From contig JAVKFY010000008.1 of NCBI GenBank assembly GCA_040223615.1, positions 62,001-126,000 of the forward strand: a stretch of 64,000 nucleotides of DNA, read 5' to 3'. Both the position numbers and the translations under genes were made by a program. Below, in pieces: positions 42,345-50,779 of this stretch. This stretch comes from JAVKFY01 sp040223615. Its GTDB lineage: Bacteria > Pseudomonadota > Alphaproteobacteria > GCA-2731375. The stretch's first letter is position 1; the number at the start of each line of letters is the position of its first letter. Under the pieces are notes generated by a model. The model had not been told where the DNA came from, made no database searches, and saw only the letters and a list, made by a program, of their open reading frames with translations.

Positions 42345-43668
42345 CGATCGCCGCACGGATCTCGGCCTGGCGGGCAGCGTCGATCGGGAAGCGCCAGACC
42401 AGGGCGATGGCCGAGAGCTTGATGACGATCGGCGCGGCGCCATAGAGCAGGGACAGGCCGAGTCGGGCCTCGTCGGTCACCGCCTCGGGCTCGAAGCCAA
42501 CCAGGTCGAGCACCGGGAAGGCGATGCCGACCGCTAGGGCCAGCGCCAGCTTGGTCGCCATGCCCCAAAGCGCGAAGAACAGGCCGGTGCGCTGCGTGCC
42601 GGCCTGCAGGGTGTCGAGGTCGACCACGTCGGCCTGCATCGAGCCGGGCAGCGCCAGGTCGGCGCCCAGACACAGGCCGGTGGCGACACAGACCGCCAGG
42701 AACGGCCAGAAGTCGCCCGGCCCCAGGAACGGTACCGCCAGGAAGAACAGGCTGGTCAGCGCCAGCGCGGCGGCCCATGCATTGGCCTTGCCGAAGCGGT
42801 AGGAGACCCGCACCCACAGCGGCACCGAGACGATCCCGGCGGCGAAATAGGCCAGCAGCAGCGGCCCGGCATTCTCCGGCATGCCGAGCCCGTGGGCGAC
42901 GAACAGCAGGAACAGGGTCGCGGTCATGCCGTTGGCGGTGCCGTTCAGCAGGTAGGCGATCAGCAGCCGGCGAAACGGCGCGTTCTGTCCGATCAGCTTG
43001 ATACCGGGCAGCAGCCGCATCGGTTTCGTCGCCACCGGCGGCGGTTCCGGCACGAACCAGACCGCGGCCAGCACGGTCAGCGGCAGGGCGAAGGCGGTGA
43101 CGATCGAGATCACCGCCAGGCTCTCGCGCCGGGCATCGCCGCTGATCCCGTCGCGCAGTTCCGGCAGGATGGTCGGCAGCGAGGCGGCCAGCACGGTGCC
43201 GACGACGACGCAGGCCTCGCGCGCGCCGACCACGCGGCTGCGCTCGTGATAGTCGGCCGACAGTTCCGCGCCCCAGGCGGCGTAGGGCAGCTGGATCACG
43301 GTCCAGCCGAGATACAGCACAAGAGTCCAGAGCAGCAGGTGGCCGGCGCCGGCGCCGTCGGGCGGCACGAACAGCAGGTCCATCGCCACCACGACCAGCG
43401 GCAGGCCGGCGAGCAGCCACGGCCGGCGCCGGCCCCAGCGGCCGTGCCAGCGATCCGACAATGCGCCGACGATGGGGTCGGTGACCACGTCGAACAACCG
43501 CGCCAGCAGCAGCAGGCCGCCGACCAGGCCCAGGCCGAGGCCAAGGTCTTCCGCGTAGAATGCCGGCAAGTAGATGTAGACGGGCAGGGTGAGCGCGGCC
43601 AGCGGCACGCCGGGCAGCGCGTAGGCGGCGAGCCAGCCGAACGGCAGGCGCGCCGCCGGTTCAGTCAA
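42316..43668 (-). CDS. GPH-family (MelB-like) MFS transporter
   Basis: A 450-aa permease with about 12 hydrophobic segments. It has the GPH-family loop D-P-I-V-G-A-L-S-D-R-W-H-G-R-W-G-R-R-R-P-W (given only in part) near residue 65 and Y-A-A-W-G-A-E near 124. The best-known members are sugar:cation symporters. In the Rhodobacter sigma-E regulon I recall a transporter of this type next to fatty-acid-modifying genes, so a non-sugar substrate is possible. It is the last gene of the minus-strand operon, 8 nt after the cfa-like gene. Confidence 0.88.
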   Translation of the reverse strand: MTEPAARLPFGWLAAYALPGVPLAALTLPVYIYLPAFYAEDLGLGLGLVGGLLLLARLFDVVTDPIVGALSDRWHGRWGRRRPWLLAGLPLVVVAMDLLFVPPDGAGAGHLLLWTLVLYLGWTVIQLPYAAWGAELSADYHERSRVVGAREACVVVGTVLAASLPTILPELRDGISGDARRESLAVISIVTAFALPLTVLAAVWFVPEPPPVATKPMRLLPGIKLIGQNAPFRRLLIAYLLNGTANGMTATLFLLFVAHGLGMPENAGPLLLAYFAAGIVSVPLWVRVSYRFGKANAWAAALALTSLFFLAVPFLGPGDFWPFLAVCVATGLCLGADLALPGSMQADVVDLDTLQAGTQRTGLFFALWGMATKLALALAVGIAFPVLDLVGFEPEAVTDEARLGLSLLYGAAPIVIKLSAIALVWRFPIDAARQAEIRAAIASRPAGAGE

Positions 43669-43676
43669 GTACGCGC

Positions 43677-44921
43677 TCAGTCACGCGCCAGCGCGATCTG
43701 GTGCACGTCGGTGAACCCGACGACGAAGCCGGCGCGGCAATAGGCCAGGTAATAGTCCCACATGCGCCGGAAGCGCTCGTCGTAGCGGCCCAGCGCCTCC
43801 AGCGACGGCCACGCCGCACGGAAACTGTCATGCCACTCGCCCAGCGTACGGCCGTAATCCTGGCCGAAGCTGTAGTGGTCGACCCAGGTCAGGCCGGCGG
43901 CGGCGGTCTGTTCGCGCAGGATCGTCGGCGTCGGCAGCATCCCGCCGGGGAAGATGTAGCGCTGGATGAAATCGGGGCTGGCGCGGTAGTTGTCGTAGTG
44001 CCGCTCGTGAATGGTGATCGCCTGCAACGCCGCCCGGCCGCCGGGGCGCAGCCGGTCGCGCAACGTCTTGAAGTAGAGCGGCCAGAACTGGGCGCCGACC
44101 GCCTCGATCATCTCGATCGAGGCCACGCGGTCGAACGTGCCGGCGGTATCGCGGTAGTCGCAGAGCTTGACCTCCACGCGGTCCGATAGACCGGCCTTGG
44201 CGATGCGCTCCACCGCGTAGACGTGTTGCTCGGCGCTGATGGTGATGGCGGTGACCTTGGCGCCGACGGTGGCGCCGAGATACTCCGCGAAGCCGCCCCA
44301 GCCGCAGCCGATCTCCAGCACATGATGCTCAGGCCGCACCTGCAGCAATTCGGCCAGCCGGCGGTATTTCTCGTGCTGCGCCGCCTCCAGGCTGTTGCCG
44401 CCCTCGGCGTAGATCGCCGCCGAATAGGTCATCGTGCCGTCCAGCCAGGCGGCGTAGAAGTCGTTGCCGAGATCGTAGTGGTCGGCGATGTTGCGCCGGC
44501 TGCCAGCCTTGGTATTGGGGCGCAGCAAGTGCATGGCGCGGTTCAGCAGCCGGCGCCAGCCGCTGCCGCCGAGCAATTCCTCGGAAAACACCTCCTCGTT
44601 CTCCGCCGCCATGGTCAGCAGCGCGCACAGGTCGTCGGTGTCCCAGTCGCCGTCCAGATAGGCCTCGGCCAGCCCGACGCCGCCGCCGAGCAACATGCGC
44701 CGACCCATGCGAACGTTGTTGACAGTGATCTGGCCGTGGGTGCCGGGCTCGTCGCCGGTGATCTGGAACTCGCGGCCGTCGGCGAGGCGGACCACGATGC
44801 GGCCACGGCGAAGCTGGGTGCCGAGCGCCATCAGCACCCGCAGCATGCGCGGCACGCCGTCGAGGCCCAAGGCCTGGCCGGCGCTGGTCAGCGCCATGGC
44901 CTGCTGGCGGTTGGCGTTCAC
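43677..44921 (-). CDS. Cyclopropane-fatty-acid-synthase-like SAM methyltransferase
   Basis: A 414-aa CFA-synthase-family enzyme. The N-terminal lipid-binding domain covers residues 1-140 and the SAM core follows: V-L-E-I-G-C-G-W-G-G-F near 184, the catalytic-type E-M-I-E-A-V-G near 250, and F-I-Q-R-Y-I-F-P-G-G near 310. It should methylate or cyclopropanate double bonds of membrane phospholipids. The GTG start at 44921 overlaps the DUF1365 stop as GTGA. In Rhodobacter, related sigma-E-controlled enzymes take part in methylated or furan fatty acid synthesis; which product forms here is not decidable. Confidence 0.9.
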   Translation of the reverse strand: MNANRQQAMALTSAGQALGLDGVPRMLRVLMALGTQLRRGRIVVRLADGREFQITGDEPGTHGQITVNNVRMGRRMLLGGGVGLAEAYLDGDWDTDDLCALLTMAAENEEVFSEELLGGSGWRRLLNRAMHLLRPNTKAGSRRNIADHYDLGNDFYAAWLDGTMTYSAAIYAEGGNSLEAAQHEKYRRLAELLQVRPEHHVLEIGCGWGGFAEYLGATVGAKVTAITISAEQHVYAVERIAKAGLSDRVEVKLCDYRDTAGTFDRVASIEMIEAVGAQFWPLYFKTLRDRLRPGGRAALQAITIHERHYDNYRASPDFIQRYIFPGGMLPTPTILREQTAAAGLTWVDHYSFGQDYGRTLGEWHDSFRAAWPSLEALGRYDERFRRMWDYYLAYCRAGFVVGFTDVHQIALARD

Positions 44922-45700
44922 GTCGACGGCCTCGTGCCGAAGCTGGCTTCCGGCACCGTGCCGTCGGGGCGGCGGAAGAACGGCGCGCCCTTGAGCCAGA
45001 GCCGCAGCGCCTGCCAGTGGATCGCCGCGATCACCTTCACGGTCATCAGCGGATGCGAGGCCCAGGCGCGCAGCAGCGCCGCGTCGCTCCAGGCCCGGAA
45101 CCGGCCCGAAGTGGCAGCGATCAGCCGCATGCCCTCGTCGTCGTCGAGCCGGATCACCAGCGACAGGCGCTCGTCGGGACCGCGCAGGCTGAAGCGGTAG
45201 GCGCCTTCGGGCGCAATGAAGGGCGAGACGTGGAAGCGCTTGGCGCAGGCCTGTTCGACCAGCCCGTCGCTGTTGCCGGTCACCGGCAGCACGTAGCAAT
45301 GTTGATCGCCAAAGGTGTTCTTCACTTCGTACAAGACCGCCGCCAGCCGCTCGCCGTCATAGCAGAGGTAGAGCGTAATCGGATTGAACACGTAACCAAA
45401 TAGCCGCGGGTAACACAGCACGAAGACGCGCAGGCCGGCAGGGGCGATCCCGGCTTCGGTCAGCAGCCGGTCGACCCAGCGCCGCAGCGGCGAGCCGTCG
45501 CGCGGCCCGTGGTCAACGTCATGGAACGACAGCGGGCGCCAGCGGTTGTGGCCGAACAGACGGCTTGCCGCGGCGGTCTCGGCCAGCCGGTCGAGGTCGA
45601 GCAGCACGGTGAACACGCGGTGGCGGAAGCGATGCCGGAATGGCCGCAACCGGTGGTGCATCACCCGGCCGAGGTAGAGGCCTTGGCGCGGCATCCCCAT
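44918..45700 (-). CDS. DUF1365 family protein
   Basis: A 260-aa DUF1365 protein, a family almost always encoded next to a cfa-like gene and an FAD oxidoreductase, as here. Hallmarks are H-R-L-R-P-F-R-H-R-F at the start, L-C-Y-P-R-L-F-G-Y-V-F-N-P-I-T-L-Y centrally, and E-V-K-N-T-F-G-D. It has no signal peptide. The biochemical role is unproven; it is presumably a partner in modifying acyl chains. It starts 4 nt after the oxidoreductase stop and overlaps the methyltransferase start. Confidence 0.92.
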   Translation of the reverse strand: MGMPRQGLYLGRVMHHRLRPFRHRFRHRVFTVLLDLDRLAETAAASRLFGHNRWRPLSFHDVDHGPRDGSPLRRWVDRLLTEAGIAPAGLRVFVLCYPRLFGYVFNPITLYLCYDGERLAAVLYEVKNTFGDQHCYVLPVTGNSDGLVEQACAKRFHVSPFIAPEGAYRFSLRGPDERLSLVIRLDDDEGMRLIAATSGRFRAWSDAALLRAWASHPLMTVKVIAAIHWQALRLWLKGAPFFRRPDGTVPEASFGTRPST

Positions 45701-45704
45701 CGCC

Positions 45705-47075
45705 TCAGTCGCCCGCCGCGGCGGCCAGCATGGGCTGTGGCATCGGTGCCGGAGGGGCCAGGTCCGCCAACGGCAGGCGCGGGCGCCCGGCGCGTCGCCA
45801 GGGCACGATCGCGCCCAGCGCCTCGGCCACCCGCAGGCCGCTGGTCAGGGCGTCCTCGTGGAAGCCGTAGCCGTGGTAGCTGCCGCAGAACCAGACCCGG
45901 TCGGCGCCCTGGATCGCATCCAGCCGGTCCTGCGCGGCGACGGCGCCGGCGTCGAACAGCGGGTGGCGATAGTCGATCTCGCGGATCACGGTCTCGTCGC
46001 GCGGCCGCGTCACCGGGTTCAGGGTGACGAACACCGGATGGCGCCGGGGCAGGTTCTGCAGCCGGTTCATCCAGTAGGTCAGGGCGACCGGCGCGCGCTC
46101 GGTTTCAGCGGCTGCGGCCTCGGCGCGGTAGTTCCAGCTCGCCCATAGCCGCTTGCGGCGCGGCATCAGGCCGGCGTCGGTGTGCAGGATCGCGGCGTTC
46201 GACTGATACTTGAAGTCGCCGAGCGTGACCCGTTCCGTCGCGCTCGGTTCAGCCAGCAGGGCCAGCGCCTGATCGGCGTGGCAGGCCAGCACGACGTGGT
46301 CGAACCGGCGTCGGCCACCGTTGGCGTCAATCACCTCGGCGCCGGCCGGGTCGCGCCGGATCGCCTGGACCGGGGTACCGAGATGCAGCGCCTCGCGCCC
46401 GATCAGGTCGAGCACCCGGGCGACGTAGGTCCGGCTGCCGCCGGTGACGGTGCGCCACTGCGGCCGGTCGTTGACCGTCAGCAGGCCATGATTGTGGAAG
46501 AAGCGCAGAAAGGTGCGCGCCGGGAAACGCTCCATCTCGGCCAGCGTCGCCGACCAGATCGCGGCGCCCATCGGCAGCAGGTACCAGCGCCGGAAGCCGT
46601 CGCCATAGCCGCCGGCGGCGAGATACTCGCCCAGGCTGACCGTGGGTACCCGATCGGCGGCGACATCGGCGGCGGCGCGCCGGTTGAAGCGCAGGATGTC
46701 GCGGACCATGGCGATGAAGCGCGGCCGGATCAGGTTCGATGGCTGGCCGAACACGGTTGCGGTGTTGTCGCCGGACCATTCGACGCGCTCGCCCGGCGCC
46801 TGCACCGAGAACGACATGTCGGAGTTTTCCGTCGCCACGTCGAGGTGCCGGAACCAGGCGGTCAAGTTCGGGTAGTTGCGCTGGTTGTAGACGATGAACC
46901 CGGTATCGACGGGCAGCGACTGTCCGTTTGGCGCGACCTGAAGGGTGTTGCAGTGCCCGCCGGGCCGCGGCTCGGCCTCGTACAGGGCGACCCGATGACG
47001 GCGCGAAAGGGCCCAGGCGGCCCCGAGACCGGCCGCACCCGACCCGACAACCGCGATATGCAACCGATCCGTCAT
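45705..47075 (-). CDS. FAD-dependent amine-oxidase-like oxidoreductase
   Basis: A 456-aa flavoprotein of the NAD(P)/FAD (amine oxidase/phytoene-desaturase-like) superfamily. The dinucleotide motif is V-V-G-S-G-A-A-G-L-G-A near residue 7, with Y-E-A-E-P-R-P-G-G-H and V-D-T-G-F-I-V-Y-N following. ATG at 47075 starts just before the Rossmann strand. It is the first gene of the operon with DUF1365, cfa-like and the transporter. It is a candidate desaturase/oxidase acting on methylated acyl chains. A sigma-E-like promoter lies about 120 nt upstream. Confidence 0.9.
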   Translation of the reverse strand: MTDRLHIAVVGSGAAGLGAAWALSRRHRVALYEAEPRPGGHCNTLQVAPNGQSLPVDTGFIVYNQRNYPNLTAWFRHLDVATENSDMSFSVQAPGERVEWSGDNTATVFGQPSNLIRPRFIAMVRDILRFNRRAAADVAADRVPTVSLGEYLAAGGYGDGFRRWYLLPMGAAIWSATLAEMERFPARTFLRFFHNHGLLTVNDRPQWRTVTGGSRTYVARVLDLIGREALHLGTPVQAIRRDPAGAEVIDANGGRRRFDHVVLACHADQALALLAEPSATERVTLGDFKYQSNAAILHTDAGLMPRRKRLWASWNYRAEAAAAETERAPVALTYWMNRLQNLPRRHPVFVTLNPVTRPRDETVIREIDYRHPLFDAGAVAAQDRLDAIQGADRVWFCGSYHGYGFHEDALTSGLRVAEALGAIVPWRRAGRPRLPLADLAPPAPMPQPMLAAAAGD

Positions 47076-47195
47076 CGTACAACGCTTGCTTGTGAACACC
47101 GCGCGCGCGGCAGGTGCCGCAATCGCGCCGCAGTTTCCCCGAACGGGGTCCGGACAGCAATCATGCGATGACTGTTACTTTTACCATTTACGGTG

Positions 47196-47225
47196 CTGAT
47201 ACGCCGGTAGACGGCAGCCGGATCA
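47196..47225 (-). promoter_or_regulatory. Predicted RpoE (sigma-E) promoter of the FAD oxidoreductase-DUF1365-cfa operon
   Basis: On the minus strand TGATCC (47225-47220), an 18-nt spacer, then TATCAG (47201-47196). The -35 element and spacing are the same as at 39694, on the opposite strand and at the far end of the locus. The leader to the ATG at 47075 would be about 115 nt. Confidence 0.6.
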
Positions 47226-47699
47226 CCCAGCGGCTTCGTTTCCTTCACCATGGGCCTGATCGCCGACCAGGACGGCCAGCCAGGACACTAGATCGCAGCC
47301 GTTCACCGTGGCGCGGCCATCGACCGCTTCCAGACGCACCAAATGCCGCGTTTCGCCGAGACATAGCACCAATTCACCCTCGATCGGCAACATGTCGTCG
47401 TCGATCAGGCGCAGCCAACCGCTGGCGCACAGCGTGCCATGTTCCGTTGCAAGGTAGAGATCGTCGATATCCAGCCGGGCATCAGGCGCGCGCTTCCGCC
47501 AGTCCTCGGCCAGCGTCAAGGCCTCGCCAACGCCGCCGGACAGGGCTAGGTGCACAATCTCCCAGGCAAAATCGGCGAGTTTTTCGCGATCGTGCGGTGT
47601 CAGGCGGGCGTCCAGGCGCAGCCGGGTAGCGGCGGCGGGCACACCAAAGGCGAGGCGAACGCGGCCGCCTTCGACATCAAGCTCGAAGTCGTCGATCAG
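47223..47699 (-). CDS. Protein of unknown function, possible CTG start
   Basis: A protein of about 158 aa if translation begins at CTG 47699, which overlaps the upstream stop as CTGA. The first standard start (GTG at 47642) gives only 139 aa. It also removes a plausible strand pattern, F-E-L-D-V-E-G-G-R-V-R-L-A-F. The rest has helices (L-A-D-F-A-W-E-I-V-H-L-A-L) and a beta region ending with two Cys. No family was recognised. The stop sits at the sigma-E promoter of the next operon. Confidence 0.55.
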   Translation of the reverse strand: MIDDFELDVEGGRVRLAFGVPAAATRLRLDARLTPHDREKLADFAWEIVHLALSGGVGEALTLAEDWRKRAPDARLDIDDLYLATEHGTLCASGWLRLIDDDMLPIEGELVLCLGETRHLVRLEAVDGRATVNGCDLVSWLAVLVGDQAHGEGNEAAG

Positions 47700-48190
47700 C
47701 GCTGCTCCGGCGCCACGGTGGCGAGCAATGCCAGCAGCGCGCGGGCATCGTCGGCCTGCGCGCGCGAGGCTTGCTTGGCCGGTTTGGTCGACTTGGCCGG
47801 TTTCTGGTGCGGCGCCGGCGGTTGGCCGTCCTTCTTCATCTCGCTCTTGCGTTCACCGGCGCGCTTGGCGTCAAGCAGTTCCTGCAGCTCCGGCGCCAGG
47901 GCGCGGAGGGCTTCGACGGCGGGTTGGTAGCCCTGACGGGCGGCGCGGGCATACCACTTGGCGGCGACGAGCACGTCGGCGTCGACCGACTCACCGCGTT
48001 CGAACAGCACGCCGATGCTGTACTGGGCCGCTGGGTTGCCGTCTTCGGCCAGCGGCAGCCAGACGTCGTGCGCCTGCTGGTAGGCGCCGGCCCGATAGAG
48101 GAGCTGGCCCTTGGTGAACACATCGGCCGCCGCCTGGGGCGCGGCCATCATGCAGAAGAAGATCAGCAGCCAACGCAGCATCATCCGCAC
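47696..48190 (-). CDS. Exported Sel1/TPR-repeat protein
   Basis: A 164-aa protein with a signal peptide (L-L-I-F-F-C-M-M-A-A-P-Q-A-A-A, residues 7-21). Two Sel1-type repeats follow: A-Y-Q-Q-A-H-D-V-W-L-P-L-A-E-D-G-N and A-A-K-W-Y-A-R-A-A-R-Q-G-Y. The C-terminal third is Lys/Pro/Ala-rich and looks disordered. An ATG at 48184 is an alternative start. It may be a periplasmic scaffold. It is coupled to the unknown downstream gene by a 4-nt overlap if CTG is used there. Confidence 0.75.
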   Translation of the reverse strand: MRMMLRWLLIFFCMMAAPQAAADVFTKGQLLYRAGAYQQAHDVWLPLAEDGNPAAQYSIGVLFERGESVDADVLVAAKWYARAARQGYQPAVEALRALAPELQELLDAKRAGERKSEMKKDGQPPAPHQKPAKSTKPAKQASRAQADDARALLALLATVAPEQR

Positions 48191-48279
48191 TCCGTTCGGA
48201 ATCTGTCCATGATTATGGTGCCTTCCGTTGAAATTTTAAAGTGCGATCGGACAGGTAACCAACATATCCGCTTCGGCGA

Positions 48280-49194
48280 CTAGCCATGTATCGCGCCGGC
48301 GATCACCACCAGCCCGATGAGCAACGCTGTCACGCCGATCAGCAGCGGTCCGGTCCAGATGCGCTGGTCGTACTTCGACAACGGCTTGCGCGGCAGGCGG
48401 CCGGACTGCTGCGCCGCCTGGCGCGTGCTGTTGCGGCCCACCTTGCGGCGCCGCGGCGTCTCCGGCTCGACGATCTGCGGCTTGTCGCCGAGCGGTACCG
48501 GCGGCGCTGGCGCCGGCGCACGGGCGCGGCCACTGGCGACGGCCTCGACCGACCATTCGTCGACGTCGCCGCGCTCCAGCAGGGCGCCGCGGGCGCCGTC
48601 GTCGACCCATTCGTACATCTCGTCGGCGAGCGCGGGCGGCAGGTCGGCGCGGGCGATCATCGCCTGCTGCAGCTTCGGGCGGTGGCGAGCGAAGCGAGAG
48701 ATCTCGTGCAGCATCGCCGGCCGCAGGTCGACCGCGTGGTTTTCGACCAGGACCTGCAGCGCGCGCGGGTCGCCGGTCTTGAGCAGCGCCTCCAGCACGG
48801 CGGTCGACAGCGTCCGACGCCCGGCGATGGTGGCGCGCAGCACATCGCTGCGCCGCAGCCCGTCGATCAGCGTGGCGTCGTCCAGGCCGGGTCCACGCAG
48901 GCAGACCGCGACGGCGACCTTGTCGACGTCTTTGGCGAGCGCGCGCAGGACGGCTTCCGGGCCTTCGGGCGCGGCGGACAACCGCTCCGCCAGACGTCGG
49001 CGGCCTTCGACCTCGACGCGCGGCAGTAACGCCAGCAGGACTTCGCCGTAGAGTTTCTTCTCTTCGGCCGTGTAATCGTCGGCGGACTCCAGAAACAACG
49101 AGGCGACCTCGTCGAGCAGCGATTCCCACTGTCCGCTGCTTGGCGCCTGCGCGAGGGCGATCAGTTTTTCCAGATTGGCCGGGTTGACGCCCAT
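48280..49194 (-). CDS. DUF2336-like protein with C-terminal membrane anchor
   Basis: A 304-aa protein of mostly helical, HEAT-like make-up, matching DUF2336 (L-L-P-R-V-E-V-E-G-R-R-R-L-A-E-R-L and L-R-R-S-D-V-L-R-A-T). An Ala/Pro linker near residues 222-240 and a basic stretch lead to one membrane segment at the C-terminus (L-L-I-G-V-T-A-L-L-I-G-L-V-V-I-A). It is thus a tail-anchored cytoplasmic protein. DUF2336 is common in Rhodospirillales and Rhizobiales and its function is not established. It diverges from the caspase-like gene. Confidence 0.78.
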   Translation of the reverse strand: MGVNPANLEKLIALAQAPSSGQWESLLDEVASLFLESADDYTAEEKKLYGEVLLALLPRVEVEGRRRLAERLSAAPEGPEAVLRALAKDVDKVAVAVCLRGPGLDDATLIDGLRRSDVLRATIAGRRTLSTAVLEALLKTGDPRALQVLVENHAVDLRPAMLHEISRFARHRPKLQQAMIARADLPPALADEMYEWVDDGARGALLERGDVDEWSVEAVASGRARAPAPAPPVPLGDKPQIVEPETPRRRKVGRNSTRQAAQQSGRLPRKPLSKYDQRIWTGPLLIGVTALLIGLVVIAGAIHG

Positions 49195-49283
49195 TGGGTC
49201 CGGATAGTGGTGATACGTGTTCTGGTGTCGCTTGTTCGATGGCCAACATCGCGTCGAAAGGTAAACAAACGTATACTCTGTTT

Positions 49284-50696
49284 ATGTGGCTTTTATGGGC
49301 TGTCGCCGCGTTGTCGGCGGTGCTGATCGGGCCGGCGATGGCGGCCAATCCGGACGGTGTCGCGGTGATCGTCGGCAACCGCGGCTATCAGGGCCGCGTG
49401 CCGCAAGTTGACTACGCCCACCGCGATGCCGACGCATTCCACGACCACGTGGTCGAAAGCCTGGGATTCCGCCCGGAGAACATCATCGACCTGCGCGATG
49501 CCGGCCAGGCGCAGCTGTTCTCGGTGTTCGGCAACGCCAACGACCACCGGGGCAAATTGTGGAGCCTGGTGCGGCCGGAACGCTCCGACGTGGTGGTGTT
49601 CTATTCCGGCCACGGCGTGCCAGGGCAGCGCGACCGGCGCGGCTACCTGCTGCCGGTCGATGCCGATGCCGAGACGCCGGAAATTAACGGTTACGCGCTG
49701 GACACGCTGTACGCCAACCTGGCCAAGCTGCGGGCGCGTCAGGTGGCGGTGTTCATCGACGCCTGCTTCTCCGGCGACAGTCAGGCGGGCACCCTGATCC
49801 AGTCGGCCAGCCCGGTCCACTTGCGGGCGCGGCCGGCGACGGTGCCACCGAAGCTGGTGGTGCTGACGGCGGCGCAAAGCGATCAGCTCGCGAGCTGGGA
49901 CACCAAGGCCGGGCAGGGGTTGTTCACCCGTCACCTGCTGGCGGCGCTGGGCGGGGCCGCCGACCGTCGGCCGTGGGGCGATGGCGACGGCCAGGTGTCG
50001 CTGGCCGAGACCCGGGCCTACCTCGACGACGAGATGAGCTATGCCGCCCGGCGGCTGTACCGGCGCGAACAGCGTGCCTCGGTGACCGGGCCGGCGGAGA
50101 TCGTGTTGGCCGCGGTGCCGGCCGCGCCGGCGCCAGTGGCCAACGCCGCCCCGGCACCGGCGCCAGCCGCGAAATCGGTCCCAAAACCGACGCCACCGCC
50201 CCGGAACGACGGCCGCAACGAGGCCCTGTTCTGGGAATCGGTGCGCGACAGCGACAATCCGGCCGACTTGGAAGCCTACCTGGCACGCTACCCCGACGGC
50301 ACGTTCGCCGTGCTGGCGCGCAATCGCCTGGCCGCGTTGCAGCCAGTCGCGGCCCCGAGGCCGGCTCCGGCACCGCAGGCAGCGGCACCCCGACCGGCGC
50401 CACCCGCGCCGGCGGCCCGATTGCCGGGCCCTGACGGCCACTGGGCCACGGCAGACGGCAACACCACGCTGCATGTGCGCGGTGGCACTGGCGAAATGCT
50501 GTTCTTCCACGGCGGCAGCACCTGGCGGGCCACCCTGACCATCCAGCCGGACGGCACCGTGACCAACGGCTACGTCAATTTCGACGCCTTCTCTGGCGTG
50601 CAGTTTCGCGGCAAGGTGCCGAACGTCACTTACGAGGTGTTCGGCACCGGATTCGGCAAGGGAGTCATAAGGCTGCAGCGGCGCGATCCCGCATAG
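49284..50696 (+). CDS. Secreted caspase-like (p20/metacaspase family) protein
   Basis: A 470-aa protein. From ATG at 49284 it has a signal peptide (L-L-W-A-V-A-A-L-S-A-V-L-I-G ending A-M-A-A); a start at 49239 is possible. The caspase p20 domain follows, with catalytic His110 in Y-S-G-H-G and Cys161 in I-D-A-C-F-S-G. A calcium-type D-G-D-G-Q-V loop lies near residue 232. The region at about residues 270-400 is Pro/Ala-rich and contains a repeat-like E-A-Y-L-A-R-Y-P-D-G-T-F. The last 75 residues form a separate beta domain. It is a probable periplasmic cysteine protease with Lys/Arg or Asp preference unknown. Confidence 0.85.
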   Translation: MWLLWAVAALSAVLIGPAMAANPDGVAVIVGNRGYQGRVPQVDYAHRDADAFHDHVVESLGFRPENIIDLRDAGQAQLFSVFGNANDHRGKLWSLVRPERSDVVVFYSGHGVPGQRDRRGYLLPVDADAETPEINGYALDTLYANLAKLRARQVAVFIDACFSGDSQAGTLIQSASPVHLRARPATVPPKLVVLTAAQSDQLASWDTKAGQGLFTRHLLAALGGAADRRPWGDGDGQVSLAETRAYLDDEMSYAARRLYRREQRASVTGPAEIVLAAVPAAPAPVANAAPAPAPAAKSVPKPTPPPRNDGRNEALFWESVRDSDNPADLEAYLARYPDGTFAVLARNRLAALQPVAAPRPAPAPQAAAPRPAPPAPAARLPGPDGHWATADGNTTLHVRGGTGEMLFFHGGSTWRATLTIQPDGTVTNGYVNFDAFSGVQFRGKVPNVTYEVFGTGFGKGVIRLQRRDPA

Positions 50697-50779
50697 ACCT
50701 GGAACCGTTTAAGACTGTATAAAGACACCTGCTGCCAAGGTGTTGGCAGAGAATAATAATGGGAGGCTGGAGGTTTGGG

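Noticed and set aside
47114..47629. A 171-codon plus-strand frame across the sigma-E-like promoter and the unknown gene
   Set aside because: Arg/Pro-rich, with no ribosome site, and it runs antisense to a better-supported minus-strand gene.
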